Part shown: positions 10,090-21,340 of the stretch, piece by piece
Numbering within the stretch: position 1 is the stretch's first letter
Layout: every line of letters begins with the position of its first letter
Source of the DNA: Fragilariopsis cylindrus CCMP1102
Lineage: Eukaryota > Bacillariophyta > Bacillariophyceae > Bacillariales > Bacillariaceae
Length of the DNA stretch: 64,000 bases
Assembly (NCBI GenBank): GCA_900095095.1
Contig: FMBT01000441.1
Location: 1 to 64,000, forward strand
Direction: 5' to 3'
The notes under the pieces: model-generated
The model's database searches: none
What the model was told of the DNA's origin: nothing
The model's input: only the letters and a program-made list of their open reading frames with translations
Translations under genes and position numbers: made by a program

Positions 10090-13058
10090 TTAGAATCCAT
10101 CTTTAGAATACAATGTTATCTTTCTTTCTTTTTGTCTCGATTTTTTCGCCATAAGCCGAGTCAACGCTGCAGCCGACATTTTACGGGTATCTTCACCATC
10201 CAATGCAACGATCAAATCTCCTGGACTAATCAATCCCATCATGGGCGATGTCGATTTGAGAGAGTGAACCGACGGACCTTCCTTCGATGTGTCCACAACA
10301 ATCCCAATGGGTCCGCTTGGCGCATAGACGTCGTATGATCCAGAACGGTTCATGATGTTACTTAATGTACTCATATCATCCGCGACATCTTCTGACTTTT
10401 CCATAGGACGAGCTCCAAGAGTAGACGTACTAGCCTCACTACGTGCTCTGTTGTTATACAAATTTCCAGCATAACCATAGGCATGTCTGTTTGGTGGATT
10501 GGAAGAAGTAGGACCACTAGTATTACTCTTTCCGGTGGGGGAGAATACCGATCGACTTTGTTCATACGAAGGTGAAAATCGAATACTACCTTGTTCTTCA
10601 TCATCCTCCTTATCTCTAGATCGAGCACCCAAAGTCACTGCGTCCCCAACGGAGGTATACGTTGCTGGTCTGAGTGGCTGTTGATGTTGAACTTGGTTCT
10701 GTTTCTGGGTCTGTTTCGCTTCATATAGTGCTGCTGTACGCTTTACTACACTGGTTTCACTGTCAGTACTGTTAGTACGCATGATGGAATGGACTGTAGA
10801 AGACGCAACGGCAGGTGGCTGTGATGGTACTTGTTTCTTTGGTACCCTAGTTAAACTCGGAACCGCTGTATGTTGCTGTTGCATGGGCGGCTGATTTTCG
10901 GAATCTTCGCCAGCACCGGCAGAACTCCTACGACCAGTAAAGTCTTTGTTCGTATTACCAATCGCAAAGAAACTACTCGCATTACTATCTGCAAGACTGC
11001 TCATAGGAGAATCGTCACCACTTCCATTTGCACCGGTACCACGATTCGAAAAGAAACTAATAGGTAGCGTAAATTGACCCTCAGAGGCCGGTTTTGAGTC
11101 TTTGTAGGTAGCAGTACTTGTAGGTTTGTTACTGCTTCGTCCTCTTAACCCATCAACTGTACTCTTGTCGGAAGTATATACTCCAGTTTGGTTTTTCGTG
11201 GATGCCTTAACAGCATCCGGTTCTTCATTATGGGTTTTTACGTAGTTGTACCCTTTTGTGCTTTCATTTTCGGGTGGATCGTTACGGTCTACCGATGACG
11301 ATACATTGATGTTAGCATCAGTGGCTGTAGAATATCCATTATTCATTCCTTGTCTTGGTGTTAACCATTTTCGAATTTGTCCACCAATTCCCTTGCCGTC
11401 TTGATTAACTTTTGGACTTTGACCACTCTTTACATGTTTTGGAGGTGTAGTACCATCATTGCTAACCTCATCGACAACGAATAAGCCATTACGGAGGCAG
11501 GCATTGGACGGTGATGTATCTCCACGTGGTGTTAGTGCAACATTCTCTAAGTTATGTAGATCATCAACATTAATGTTTCGTACAAATGCAAGTGCACCAC
11601 CTCCTTCGACATCGCCATCGTGAAATCCGTTATTAACGGGACTGCTATCATCGGACATAGTATGTGAAAGATAATTCAACACCTCCGGACCGGAAAAATG
11701 TGATTGAGAATTCTTCGGACTGACACGGACACCACTACTCTTTCTTTTCTTTGACACTTTTCCTCGTCGTCCTTGTAGTTTGAGCATATGCTTACGAATA
11801 GCAATATAAGATGCGCATACAGCAAGACTGAATGCGATAAAGGAAAATAATACAGCCACAACGAATGATCCATTACCTCCATCTTGATCGCTGGTATCGA
11901 CTGTTTCTTCATCTTGTTGGGGTTCCCAATCAGTTACGGTCAATAATGGTGAAAAGAATTCACCACCGGCAGTACCTAATTGCCATAAATATTGATCCCA
12001 ATGATTATAAAAACTATAACCAACAATTTCTGAAAAGTTAAATGATTCAGGAATACGTCCATCCGTAACGACACTAACAGTACGTATATCCACTACAAGT
12101 GCTGCACTCCATGTTTCTGATTCTAAATGACGTGTACCATTATTAGGAGTTTCTGGAAAAATTAAATTTTGTGATAATACATTCACAGCTAATAAATCTA
12201 ACTCATACCCCTCTTCTATCATTGTTGGTGTAATTTTCTTCTTTAAGAATTCCAATGTAATAATTTCAAATTCAGCAGCAGTTAGAATACTCCATGTCAG
12301 ATGATATTTCTTCTAATAATAAACTAGTAATAGCTGTCTTTGTTTTATGAGATTGTGTTGTTGGTGAAAATGATGGTGAGGAACTTGGTTCGTCGGAGGG
12401 ACGGTCCGTTGGTGATGAACTTGGAGAGGATGATGGGATGAGATGGTGAGGATGATGGATAATCGGATGGTGCAGCTGATTCAGTTGGACCCGAGGATGG
12501 TTGCATTGATGGAAAATCACTCGGCATATCACTAGGTCGATCGTTGGATTTGATGATGGTTCCATAGATTTAGTTGGACTTGCTGATGGCGTTGATGATG
12601 GAGATGCGGTGGGTGAAGCACTTGGTGTACCAGTTGGTGCAGATGACGGTACAGATGATACAGTAGGTGAACTAGATGGTGTACCAGTGGGGGACGAACT
12701 AGGTGTTTCGGTTGGTACCATTGATGGACTTGGTGATGGTGCGGACTTTCTGTTGGTGCACTAGTTGGTGGGAAAGTAATCCGATCAGGATCAGCGGTTG
12801 GTGCAGTAGATGGACTTGGACTAGGTGCCGGTGATTCTGTTGGTGATTCTGTTGGGGTATTTCTTCTCTTGTTGGTGGTGATGTTGGTGGTGATGTTGGA
12901 CGATCAGTACTACGTTCAAGTAAACCACCTTGCTTACCAATGTTAGGAATATTTCGACCACTATTTGCGAATAATTGTCCTTGTGTCACCGATAATAACA
13001 AGAACAGATGCAAGATCATGCTGGAAATTTGTTTGTTGTTTGTGTTGGACGACATCAT
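10090..13058 (-). CDS. Single-pass membrane protein: Pro/Thr/Ser ectodomain and cytoplasmic PDZ
   Basis: A signal peptide (ILHLFLLLSVTQGQ) precedes a long TSPPTSPPT / SPTGTPSSSPT low-complexity region of the kind seen in diatom wall-associated proteins. Next comes a globular segment (LTWSILTAAEFEIITLEFLK to about FFSPLLTVTD) that I cannot name. One TM (AVLFSFIAFSLAVCASYIAI) is followed by a basic stop-transfer stretch (KHMLKLQGRRGKVSKKRKS). The cytoplasmic tail is about 500 residues and disordered. A PDZ-like domain closes the protein: GPIGIVVDTSKEGPSVHSL, SPGDLIVALDGED, then a final beta strand KITLYSKDGF. The main frame (10090-12255) is clean. The Pro/Thr/Ser part changes frame several times, each explicable by one missing base. 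A plasma-membrane or wall-tether scaffold is an inference. Confidence 0.75.
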
Positions 13059-13719
13059 TATGTATGTTGTTGTTTGTTGTTGTTGTTTGTTGTTTGCGCA
13101 AAGCCTAAGACCAATATAAAGAATTGGTTGGATCGCTGCAATTGCTTGATGCCTTTATGAATTGCTATCGATGCCTTTTTTTCTGTTGTTTACGCTACTG
13201 TATGCTCGTTCTGTGAGTGAGTGAGTGTCTTGCCTTTTTTTCTTTCCCTTGTTTGCTGCATCCCTCAATTTATTTGTCGTTGTTTGCTTTTGTTTTTGAT
13301 GATGTCGTTGTAATTCGTTCCACTAAATTGTGAGGAAAAGCAAACGGTAATAATTATATATGCCCTAAAACTAAACAAATGTTTCAGTCTTAGTCTTGTC
13401 TACATACAGTACTATTACGAGAGGAAAATTTGACAAGGTGGGCGAGAACCTAGATTTTTTTTGAATTGTGGGGCCTGTCCTCTGCCGCGCATCAAAATTC
13501 TTCGTGGCGCGCAATACATCATCATTCGATATTGATTTCGGCAGTCAGGAACTTTTTGATGTTTGTTGGAACTACTGTAATCTTCAAATCTCTGAACACA
13601 TCATCAATCATCATATATCTATCTTTTGTTATACCGGTATGCCTACTACTCATCATCCTCCAAACAATCGTAATAGGCACCCTTAATCGTATCTTCATTC
13701 CCCCCCTCAAATCGGAATA
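13059..13719. other. Divergent intergenic region
   Basis: This region separates the starts of the PDZ membrane protein (minus) and PGS1 (plus), so both promoters probably lie here. The left part is TTG/TTGT-rich (13060-13110, 13180-13320). I see no clear motif and no gene. Confidence 0.4.
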
Positions 13720-16229
13720 ATGATCTCCAAAAGTTGCACGAGGACGACGACGACAAGAACAATAATATCTCGATCTCGGGCGGCATTTTCATTTTCGAGC
13801 ACTTCTTCGTCCTCCTCCTCTTCTTCCTCATACAAGCCAGCAAGAGCAAGAGCAGCAACGATGGATTCGTCGTTGTCGACTCTTAGATGCAAGTAGAGGT
13901 CTTCTTCTTCCCGATAATAATGATAATGACGATGACAGTCCTCCATCTACTATTGCACGTACTAAAAAACGTCCACTTCCTGCCTTTCCATTAGAAGCTC
14001 GTCATTTTGGAGGTTATAACACGAAAGCAGTAATACGAATAAGAATGATAGTAATATGAATAGTTTATCACCCAATACACCAAAAGAATTTCATCATAAT
14101 CTTTGTGATATGATCCGGAACGCAAAAGAACGTGTATATATTGCATCGTTGTATATTGGACCGGCAACATCATCTGATGATGATGACTGTGAAGAGACAG
14201 AACTATTAAATGCCTTATCAGAAATAAAAACAAAAACAGTAATAATATTGACGACAATGACAATAATGACAGTAATAAGAGACAATAATAGTAATAAAGT
14301 TACTGTTAAGATTATTCTTGATGAGAATCGTGCATTAAGGCCTGTTCCAGTAAAGAAAAAATCATCCAACAGCAGCAGCAGCAGCAGCAGTAGTGGCAGT
14401 GACAAAAACCCAACAACGACAACAACGTCTTCTGCTGAGGCTGTTGCTCATGCACTTCATCGATGGCGAGGAGGAAATTCAAATACAAACTCAAATTCGT
14501 CGTCCTTATCTTCATCCCAACAGACGTCTGATTCTAATTCGAATTCTTCATCATTATATTTATTCCGTGTATTACCATCGACAAAAATATTGAATTTAAA
14601 TAATTGGAATTGGTTACCAAATCCATTCGATGAGATATGTGGTGTATTTCATATCAAAATTTATATCATTGATGATCAGTTATTATTAAGTGGTGCTAAC
14701 TTAAGTTCCGAATATTTTCGTGATCGAATGGATCGATATTTACATATCGTACAAGGTGGGAATGGATTAGTACATTTTTATACTAAATTAATTGATATAT
14801 TATGTTCTCATTCAAATGAATACAAATATAAATATAAATACAAATACAAATACGATGATGACGATAACGAAAATCATCAAACGAAAACAGAAACGTTACT
14901 AATAAAAAAAATCGACGTGATGAATTTTTACGTGAAATTACTGAACATTTTCAAGATCCAAATTATCCTTCTGGTGCTGTTACATCTGCTCAAGATCTGT
15001 TTACGGGGGAAAAGGTGCATATGGTAACAGCAATGGTGATGATGATGACGACGACGACGACGAGAAAAAAATAGTGGCAGTCGGGATACCCACATTTCAA
15101 GCACCCATCGGATTCTTTCGAAACCAATACCATGCGACGATGATGACGACAATTATAAAATAAATACAACAACAATAGCAACACAAAACCAGTATCGATT
15201 TTCGTGAGGTGGTATCAGCTTGGTCGACATTCTGGTCATTAATACGTATCAATAAACAACCTAAGGATAAAGTTGATTTTATTACAGACGTTGAAGCGAC
15301 ATTAAATTTATTACAAGAAGCAGGAAACTTGAACAATACCACCAATAATGACAACATCAACAGTAGCCATTATTCTATCCAATTAAGTAGTGCATATTTA
15401 AATCCAACATCCACATTATTATCTGTAATACGTTTGGATTTAGAAAAATTGAATTATTAACAGCAGGAACAATATCCCATGGATTTAGACCCAAAAATAA
15501 AGACTGTAATCAAGGTAGTCAAGGTACAGATTGGACAATCCCATCGATATTTCAAAATTAGTTGACGATTGTATGGTGTCATTACGACAACATCGACAAA
15601 GTTCCTCAACTTCGAATACCTATACCAATACCAAAAATTCTATAATGGATGCACGATTATACATTGGGAACGACCACAATGGACGTTTCATGCAAAAGGG
15701 ATTTGGTTAAGAGAAGAAGAAGAAGAAGAAATAGAAGACGAAAAGAAGAAAAAATACGCAATCGATACTACAAACGAGGAGGAGTATAATAATAATTCTG
15801 ACGCTACTGCTACTACGTCCACTACTGTCACCTCCATTATCAGCGACAACGGCGATACTAGCGAAGTTGCAGCCGTTGTAGTCGGATCGAGTAATTTTGG
15901 TTATCGTTCCTTTTGTAGAGATATGGAAAGTAATCTTATGTTGGTATTTCCACCGTCGTCGTCGAATAGCACCAACAACAATAACGATAATGACTATGAT
16001 AACGGAATAATCGCTCGTTCTTTTGGACAAGAATGGAATAATCTTCTTGCCTCGAGTAAACGTGAAAGTGAGATGGTGTCGACGCCGACAATGGGAATCA
16101 AAGAGCAGCATCAGCATCAGCAACAACAGCAGGGCAAAAAGAAGAAGTGCTGCTGCTACCGCAGAAAAACTACCTCCCTTGTCCTGGCCGATTCGTTTCA
16201 CAATTCCATACATCAAAACCTTTTTCTAG
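13720..16229 (+). CDS. PGS1: Phosphatidylglycerophosphate synthase, PGS1 type (phospholipase D superfamily)
   Basis: PGS1 makes phosphatidylglycerol phosphate from CDP-diacylglycerol and glycerol-3-phosphate, the committed step to cardiolipin in mitochondria. Seen here: an Arg/Ser/Thr-rich N-terminus suitable for a mitochondrial presequence; FHHNLCDMIRNAKERVYIAS; the first HKD-type motif in FHIKIYIIDDQLLLSGANLS; FRKIELLTAGTISHGF; the second HKD-type motif in WTFHAKGIWL; VVVGSSNFGYRSFCRDME; and a C-terminal end PIRFTIPYIKTFF that mirrors the family's usual ending. It carries Ser, Asn and Lys-Tyr low-complexity inserts. The frame changes several times (for example near 14020, 14900, 15430 and 16150), in a pattern like that of PRP6. 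The start Met at 13720 is my choice because it opens the presequence-like stretch; a later start is possible. Confidence 0.85.
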
Positions 16230-16605
16230 TAGACAACAAAAAAGCAAACAAACAGCAGTAATCAATAGTAACTAAGACGGAATAGTGAGATGACGATACA
16301 ATCACAAAAATAGCTCATTACTTTTTTCCTTCTGGCTAGAATGGTGTTGATGTTGCGGTTCTTGTTTCTAAACAAAAACGAGCCGAGTCGACGATAGGAG
16401 AGAAAGGAAGTCAAGTAGTATCGTGATTACCATATCACGATACTACGCGATCTCGTGAAATGCAACCAGCAGCAGCAACAATCAAAGACACATAAGTAGT
16501 TGACGGCGAATTGATTGATCAGCTAATGAAAACGTAGAACGAGTAATAGAAATAGAAAATATTATTATATTCTCAACTTTTGTTATCTATCATTTTAGTA
16601 TTTTC
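16230..16605. other. Convergent intergenic region
   Basis: This lies between the 3' ends of PGS1 and the minus-strand TM/TPR-like gene. I see no gene. A short palindromic patch (CGTGATTACCATATCACG) is at about 16421-16438. Confidence 0.4.
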
Positions 16606-17140
16606 CTACATTCTAAAAAGCCATTCCATTTTAATACTTTTGTTAGCCATAATCTTTTCGACTTGTTTCAAGTCCTCTCGAATGTACGGTGGACAACCTG
16701 GCATCATACAAGTCTGTTTAGCCATACCAAATGCTTGCTTAATATAATGTTCATCATTAGACTTCATCCATGATGTAACATTTTATGAGCAATAGGGAAT
16801 GTTGTTAATTTATTTATATCATTATTAGAATTGTGGTGCATCGCAGCATAATAAGATCTGTAATAAATCCACCGGCCTCATTGTATTGTCCAAGCTCATA
16901 CCGAGCATCACCAACTGCTACCAACTCATTCAAATATTCTCCGGGATTATCAGCACCGTCGTCTGGTTCCTTCTCTTTTCCGCCTACATATTCAAGCCGT
17001 CGAAGTGCTGCTGACAATTTATCCTCTAAGGACGACTGCTGTTGCTGACGAGAATTTTTACTTGATAACAAGAAGTGGACTATTAACTCATACACTATTA
17101 TACAGCAAGAACAAATACCAGATGCTAGTTTTACTATCAT
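16606..17140 (-). CDS. Small TM-anchored, TPR-like protein
   Basis: The N-terminus has a hydrophobic segment (GICSCCIIVYELIVHFLL), a Gln/Ser linker, then a helical segment SLEDKLSAALRRLEYV and DARYELGQYNEAG, which resembles the second half of a TPR unit. The continuation in other frames reads YYRSYYAAMHHNS and MAKQTCMMPGCPPYIREDLKQVEKIM before the stop at 16606. Two frame changes (near 16855 and 16780) are required and each looks like a one-base loss. An Asn-repeat-coding stretch lies just upstream of the start. Family not recognised; possibly an organelle-membrane protein. Confidence 0.45.
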
Positions 17141-17519
17141 ACTACCGGTATTGTTGTTGTTGTTGTTGTTGTTGTTGTAGACCTTATCGGTTGGTACAGA
17201 TAACGTCGTAAAGACACAGTAGGATCAGGAGAGAATGTCCTCAGTCGTGGATGACTGTACATTTAAAACTAAATCATGTTCTTATGCTCACATCTCACGC
17301 GCCACACATTTTTCCAGCTCATCCATAAAATTCACGTCATCGATCCCCATCAACATTATTTTTTAGATTTTAGCACGTAAAAAATAAATCATATCATTCA
17401 GAAAACAGCACATCACAACAACAACACTCTGTCTACATTAAATCACTCCGCAAAACCTCCTCGGTTTGAACAGTGTATTCATTTTCTCTTCCTGTTGTTA
17501 AAACAATACTTTCTCTCAT

Positions 17520-18923
17520 ATGATATTGAGAGTTGCAAATAATATTGCCTTTCGTCGAACGATACACATCACAGCAACAACAACAAAACTCGCCAACAAC
17601 ACAAGTAACAAAAACAAGATGAAATTCTCTACTAGCAATTTCGCAACGTACTTCGCTGTTACAGCTGCAACGGCAGCTACTACTACTACTACTACTACTC
17701 ATGCCTTCGTTCCATTATTAGTTTCAAAGCCACTAAGTAGTACTCGTACTTTTTCTACATCTACCGATGCAACAGAAGGTACCACAGAATCATCATCGTA
17801 TGCGAATGTTGATCGTTATTGCGTCGATCATCCCAATAATAATATACCAACTCATATTGCAGCATTAGTGGGACGTGGCTTACATACCAAAGAAGATCAT
17901 CCCATTGGTATTATACGATCGAAGATTCAAGATTATTTTATAGCACAAGATTCAGAATATAAAATATTTGATGGAGAAGATCCAATTGTCACCACGACAC
18001 AATGTTTTGATGATTTACGAATTAATCCCGATCATCCTGGTCGGTCACCATCGGATACGTATTACATCACCGATGAAACTTTATTACGAACCCATACCTC
18101 CGCACATCAATCCATGCATTTACGGGACGGGTATGAAAAGTTTTTATGTGCCGGGGATGTCTATCGACGGGATGAAATTGATTCCAGTCATTATCCAGCC
18201 TTTCATCAATTGGAGGGTGTGAAATTATTCCCATCTGATGTTGTGGATGGTGCGAATGGATTAAGTAAAGAAGAATGGTTAGCAAGTCCAGAATGTAAAA
18301 TGATTGCCGATGATTTAAAGGATACATTAGAAGGATTAATGGATCATTTATTTGGTCCTGTGGAAAAAAAATGGTCGGATGATTTTTTTCCCTTTACGGA
18401 ACCAAGTTTTGAATGTGAAATTTTATATGAAGGGGAATGGTTAGAGGTATTAGGGTGTGGTGTAATTCATTCCGAGGTCTTAGCTATGGCCGATCGTGGT
18501 GATCGACGTGGATGGGCCTTCGGATTAGGATTAGAACGATTAGCCATGATATTATTTAAAATTCCGGATATTCGTTTATTTTGGTCGGACGATACTAGAT
18601 TTTCAAAACAATTTGCAGCTGGTAAAATTACCACATTTAAACCATATAGTAAATATCCACCGGTCTTTAAAGATATTGCCTTTTGGTTACCAGAAGACTT
18701 TGTGGAAAATGATTTCTTTGAAATGGCACGTGGTATTGCTGGTGATTTAGTAGAACGAATGGAATTAACGGATACGTTCACTAATCCAAAAACAAACAAG
18801 ACATCAAAATGTTATAGAATTACATACCGATCAATGGATCGTTCCTTAACGGATGATGAAATCAATGTATTACAAAATGACTTACGTGTACAATCTGAAA
18901 CATTAGGTTTAGAAGTACGATAA
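17520..18923 (+). CDS. FARS2: Organellar phenylalanyl-tRNA synthetase (monomeric, FDX-ACB type)
   Basis: It charges organellar tRNA-Phe. The frame is uninterrupted over 467 codons. Class II features include TETLLRTHTSAHQSMHL-like sequence (reads TDETLLRTHTSAHQSM), motif 2 with VYRRDEIDSSHYPAFHQLEG, and motif 3 with GWAFGLGLERLAMILFKIPD. The C-terminal 90 residues form the ferredoxin-fold anticodon-binding domain (SKYPPVFKDIAFWLP). The N-terminus is notable. From Met1 it is Arg/Thr-rich like a mitochondrial presequence. An internal Met34 (17619) opens a signal-peptide-like stretch ending in THAFVP, a plastid-type motif. Two start sites would serve both mitochondrion and plastid, as is known for several diatom aminoacyl-tRNA synthetases. 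No intron is seen. Confidence 0.92.
   Translation: MILRVANNIAFRRTIHITATTTKLANNTSNKNKMKFSTSNFATYFAVTAATAATTTTTTTHAFVPLLVSKPLSSTRTFSTSTDATEGTTESSSYANVDRYCVDHPNNNIPTHIAALVGRGLHTKEDHPIGIIRSKIQDYFIAQDSEYKIFDGEDPIVTTTQCFDDLRINPDHPGRSPSDTYYITDETLLRTHTSAHQSMHLRDGYEKFLCAGDVYRRDEIDSSHYPAFHQLEGVKLFPSDVVDGANGLSKEEWLASPECKMIADDLKDTLEGLMDHLFGPVEKKWSDDFFPFTEPSFECEILYEGEWLEVLGCGVIHSEVLAMADRGDRRGWAFGLGLERLAMILFKIPDIRLFWSDDTRFSKQFAAGKITTFKPYSKYPPVFKDIAFWLPEDFVENDFFEMARGIAGDLVERMELTDTFTNPKTNKTSKCYRITYRSMDRSLTDDEINVLQNDLRVQSETLGLEVR
17619..17621 (+). other. Candidate internal start for plastid isoform of PheRS
   Basis: This ATG (Met34 of the long form) begins MKFSTSNFATYFAV..., a hydrophobic signal-peptide-like run that ends at HAF|VP. 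Starting here would expose the plastid signal; starting at 17520 would hide it behind an Arg-rich leader. Confidence 0.45.
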
Positions 18924-19503
18924 ATATACTACTATTATTATCATGATCAATAACAAATGAAAAGGAAGAACGTCGTACGTGGTTGCTTGTTTGTTCTTCG
19001 CTTGTAATTTGAAGAAGAAGCAGAAGAAGAAATAAAAATCGTTGTTTACTACACCAACAGTTAGGAATGCAATGCAAAAACAATATCAGTTTTAGCACTT
19101 ATCACCTACCTCCGTAGTGGATAATGTAATAAAGAAGAAAATTAATAAAATCTATTAAATATTATATATTTATAGCATACCTTATAATACCATGATGCCT
19201 TGCATTTTCGTCCAAATTCTTTTTGTGTGCTTGATTCCTTTTTCGTCCACCGTCTCATCCGAAACAAGGCTTCTTGTGCTCCCTCGGATGACAAGGGTAG
19301 GTTCATCGCCTCCAGGGTCGTCCTCACATCCACCTCGAGACGGATACCCGCGCCTCCGCCGCGCTGATGGGGTATGATGCCTGAAGATAGTCGATAGATT
19401 AGTACATTATTATGTTTTTGTTTATCTAGGCTGGGAATTATCATTCTAAATTATCTTTGCACAGTAATTTGTTCAGAGACTGAATATTTTCATGTCCTTC
19501 TCT
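18924..19503. other. Intergenic, possible coding remnant on minus strand
   Basis: On the minus strand a GC-richer patch (about 19200-19380) encodes RLEVDVRTTLEAMNLPLSSE then GAQEALFRMRRWTKKES. This looks like real protein in composition but has no start or clear upstream exon. It could be a 3' exon of the thioredoxin-like gene upstream (a CAG acceptor lies near 19386) or a separate remnant. I could not settle this. Confidence 0.3.
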
Positions 19504-20732
19504 TTAGCACTTCAGTCTGGAAAATTTTACTGCTGCCTCAGAAGATCCCGTAGGTTCAACAATAGTGTTTCCGTCACTAATGTCGCTATCGTCGTCATCG
19601 TCATCGTCATCGTTGCTACTGCTACTGCTACTACTGCTACTGCTACTATCGCTATCGCTATCGCTATCGCTATCGCTATCACTATCACTATCTTCCCGGA
19701 TCGAGTCCTGATAGATGAAATCTAATTTGTCGGACACAATCTTGACGAGACGTTCGGTACGACGTAGATCTCGCGGTGTGGGACGCTGTGTTTGAATTCG
19801 ATGGAGTCGATCCGTACAGGTTTCTTTCCAAATTCTCAATTTTCGTTCGATGGCAGCGGCAGCACCGTCATTATCGTTGGTGGACGACGACGACGTGGTT
19901 GTAGCAGCATCAGCAGCATCAGCGGCAGCAGCAGTCACCACCTTTTTACACTTGGCAATCGTCCGTGACACGTCTTTGAGGGCGTCCCATCTTGTTCGTT
20001 CGGCTTTTCGTGCCAACATGGTTTGAGATCGATGGTTGTTATTGTTGTTGTTATCCGTGGACATCGTTGTTGTTGTTGTCCCAGTCTCGTTAACGTCGAT
20101 AGTACTAGTACCTACAGTAGTACTGCCATACTTGTTGTTGTTGTTGTTGTCGCCTCCTTCGTCATCACCACCGGATGATGCATAGGCGATCGCGGTTTGA
20201 ACGAGGTGATGGCAGGTTGCAGGATCTTGACTTTGATAAAGTATTCACCCAATCGGGTGGAGGTTTGTTTGGTTTTATGTTTATGTTTATTACCACTACC
20301 ATCTCCTTGGATGCGACTGCGAAGATGCTCCTCCTTTTGCACGAACACGTAGGCTGCGGGTCCGATATCGCACAAACTGCGGCAACCTCCCGAGACTACG
20401 CAGATTTGGGGATGATTGTGACCATCATCATCGACAGTATTATTGTGATTGGAATGATGCTCGCGACACAATTCTTCAATTTCTAACACGGCAGCTCCGG
20501 CGCCATCGGCCATACAATAGGGTCCCTTGCAAATATCGATCGAATAGGTTGTAGTTGTCACCGGAGTAGTAGTAGTAGTAGTAGTAGTAGTATCATCGCA
20601 AGAAAAAGAAGAGGCGTTGCTGCTGTTGTTGTTTCCTTCCTGCTGCTGCTGCTGGCCTGCGGACCACAACAAGGCTATCCTCGTCGGTATTATTGTTCTT
20701 ATTATTGTCGCCGCCAATCGTGTCCACAACAT
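19504..20732 (-). CDS. Thioredoxin-like [2Fe-2S] ferredoxin-domain protein
   Basis: The N-terminus is Arg/Ile-rich (MLWTRLAATIIRTIIPTRIA) and could be an organelle presequence. After a Thr-repeat comes a thioredoxin-fold ferredoxin domain with the four expected cysteines: ICKGPYCMADGA (C-x4-C) and VVSGGCRSLCDIGP (C-x3-C). A frame change near 20195 leads into a second part, reading QTAIAYASSGGDDEGG and then a helical basic segment (LARKAERTRWDALKDVSRTI, KLRIWKETCTDRLHRIQ, RRTERLVKIVSDKLDFIYQD) and an Asp/Ser acidic tail. A role in electron transfer or redox sensing follows from the cysteine pattern; the partner is unknown. A paralogue lies at 49951-51192 with a different tail. Confidence 0.7.
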
Positions 20733-21340
20733 TGGAGTTGGAGTTGACCGTCATCCAATACGTAGTCTCGATACGATACAATGCACGTCACTCTCGGATG
20801 TACCTATTGGACTATACTTATGCTGTATAGTGTATTGAATGTATAAGTTGAGCATGTTATTTGCTTTTCAAAAATGATGAATAAAAAATAAAACATCATC
20901 GTCATGCACATCATCACAAATAATCGAATCATCGAATCACGTGCAAGAACTTCACTATTAAAAAATAGAATAAATAAATAATGGAGGAAGTTCTTCCCAG
21001 ATTTCACTAGTACCACTCTCCACGTGGAACTAGTAATTGATATGAAAACTAAATCATGCCCAAATTTTACTACTAGTATTTGTTAGTCTAGTATATAATC
21101 ATAACTTTAGCATAAAATATATACACCTAAAAAGTCATTTTTTTGGAAAATAAACTATGAAGTTTACAATTGATCTAATGGATGGAGGATTGTTATATTC
21201 CTTAGTCTTTTAAGCCTACTGGTATCTCACAATGTAGGCTCACACACAGCACACATCATCTTTTTATGAGATATCTTGTTCAGGACACAAACCAGGGTAG
21301 AACTTCCAGGAAAATGCTTCATTTTGGTCAGGGAGGGTTT
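20733..21340. other. Intergenic, left flank of repeat copy B
   Basis: No supported gene. It contains the first of two 65-bp direct repeats that bracket copy B (20942-21008). Confidence 0.45.
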
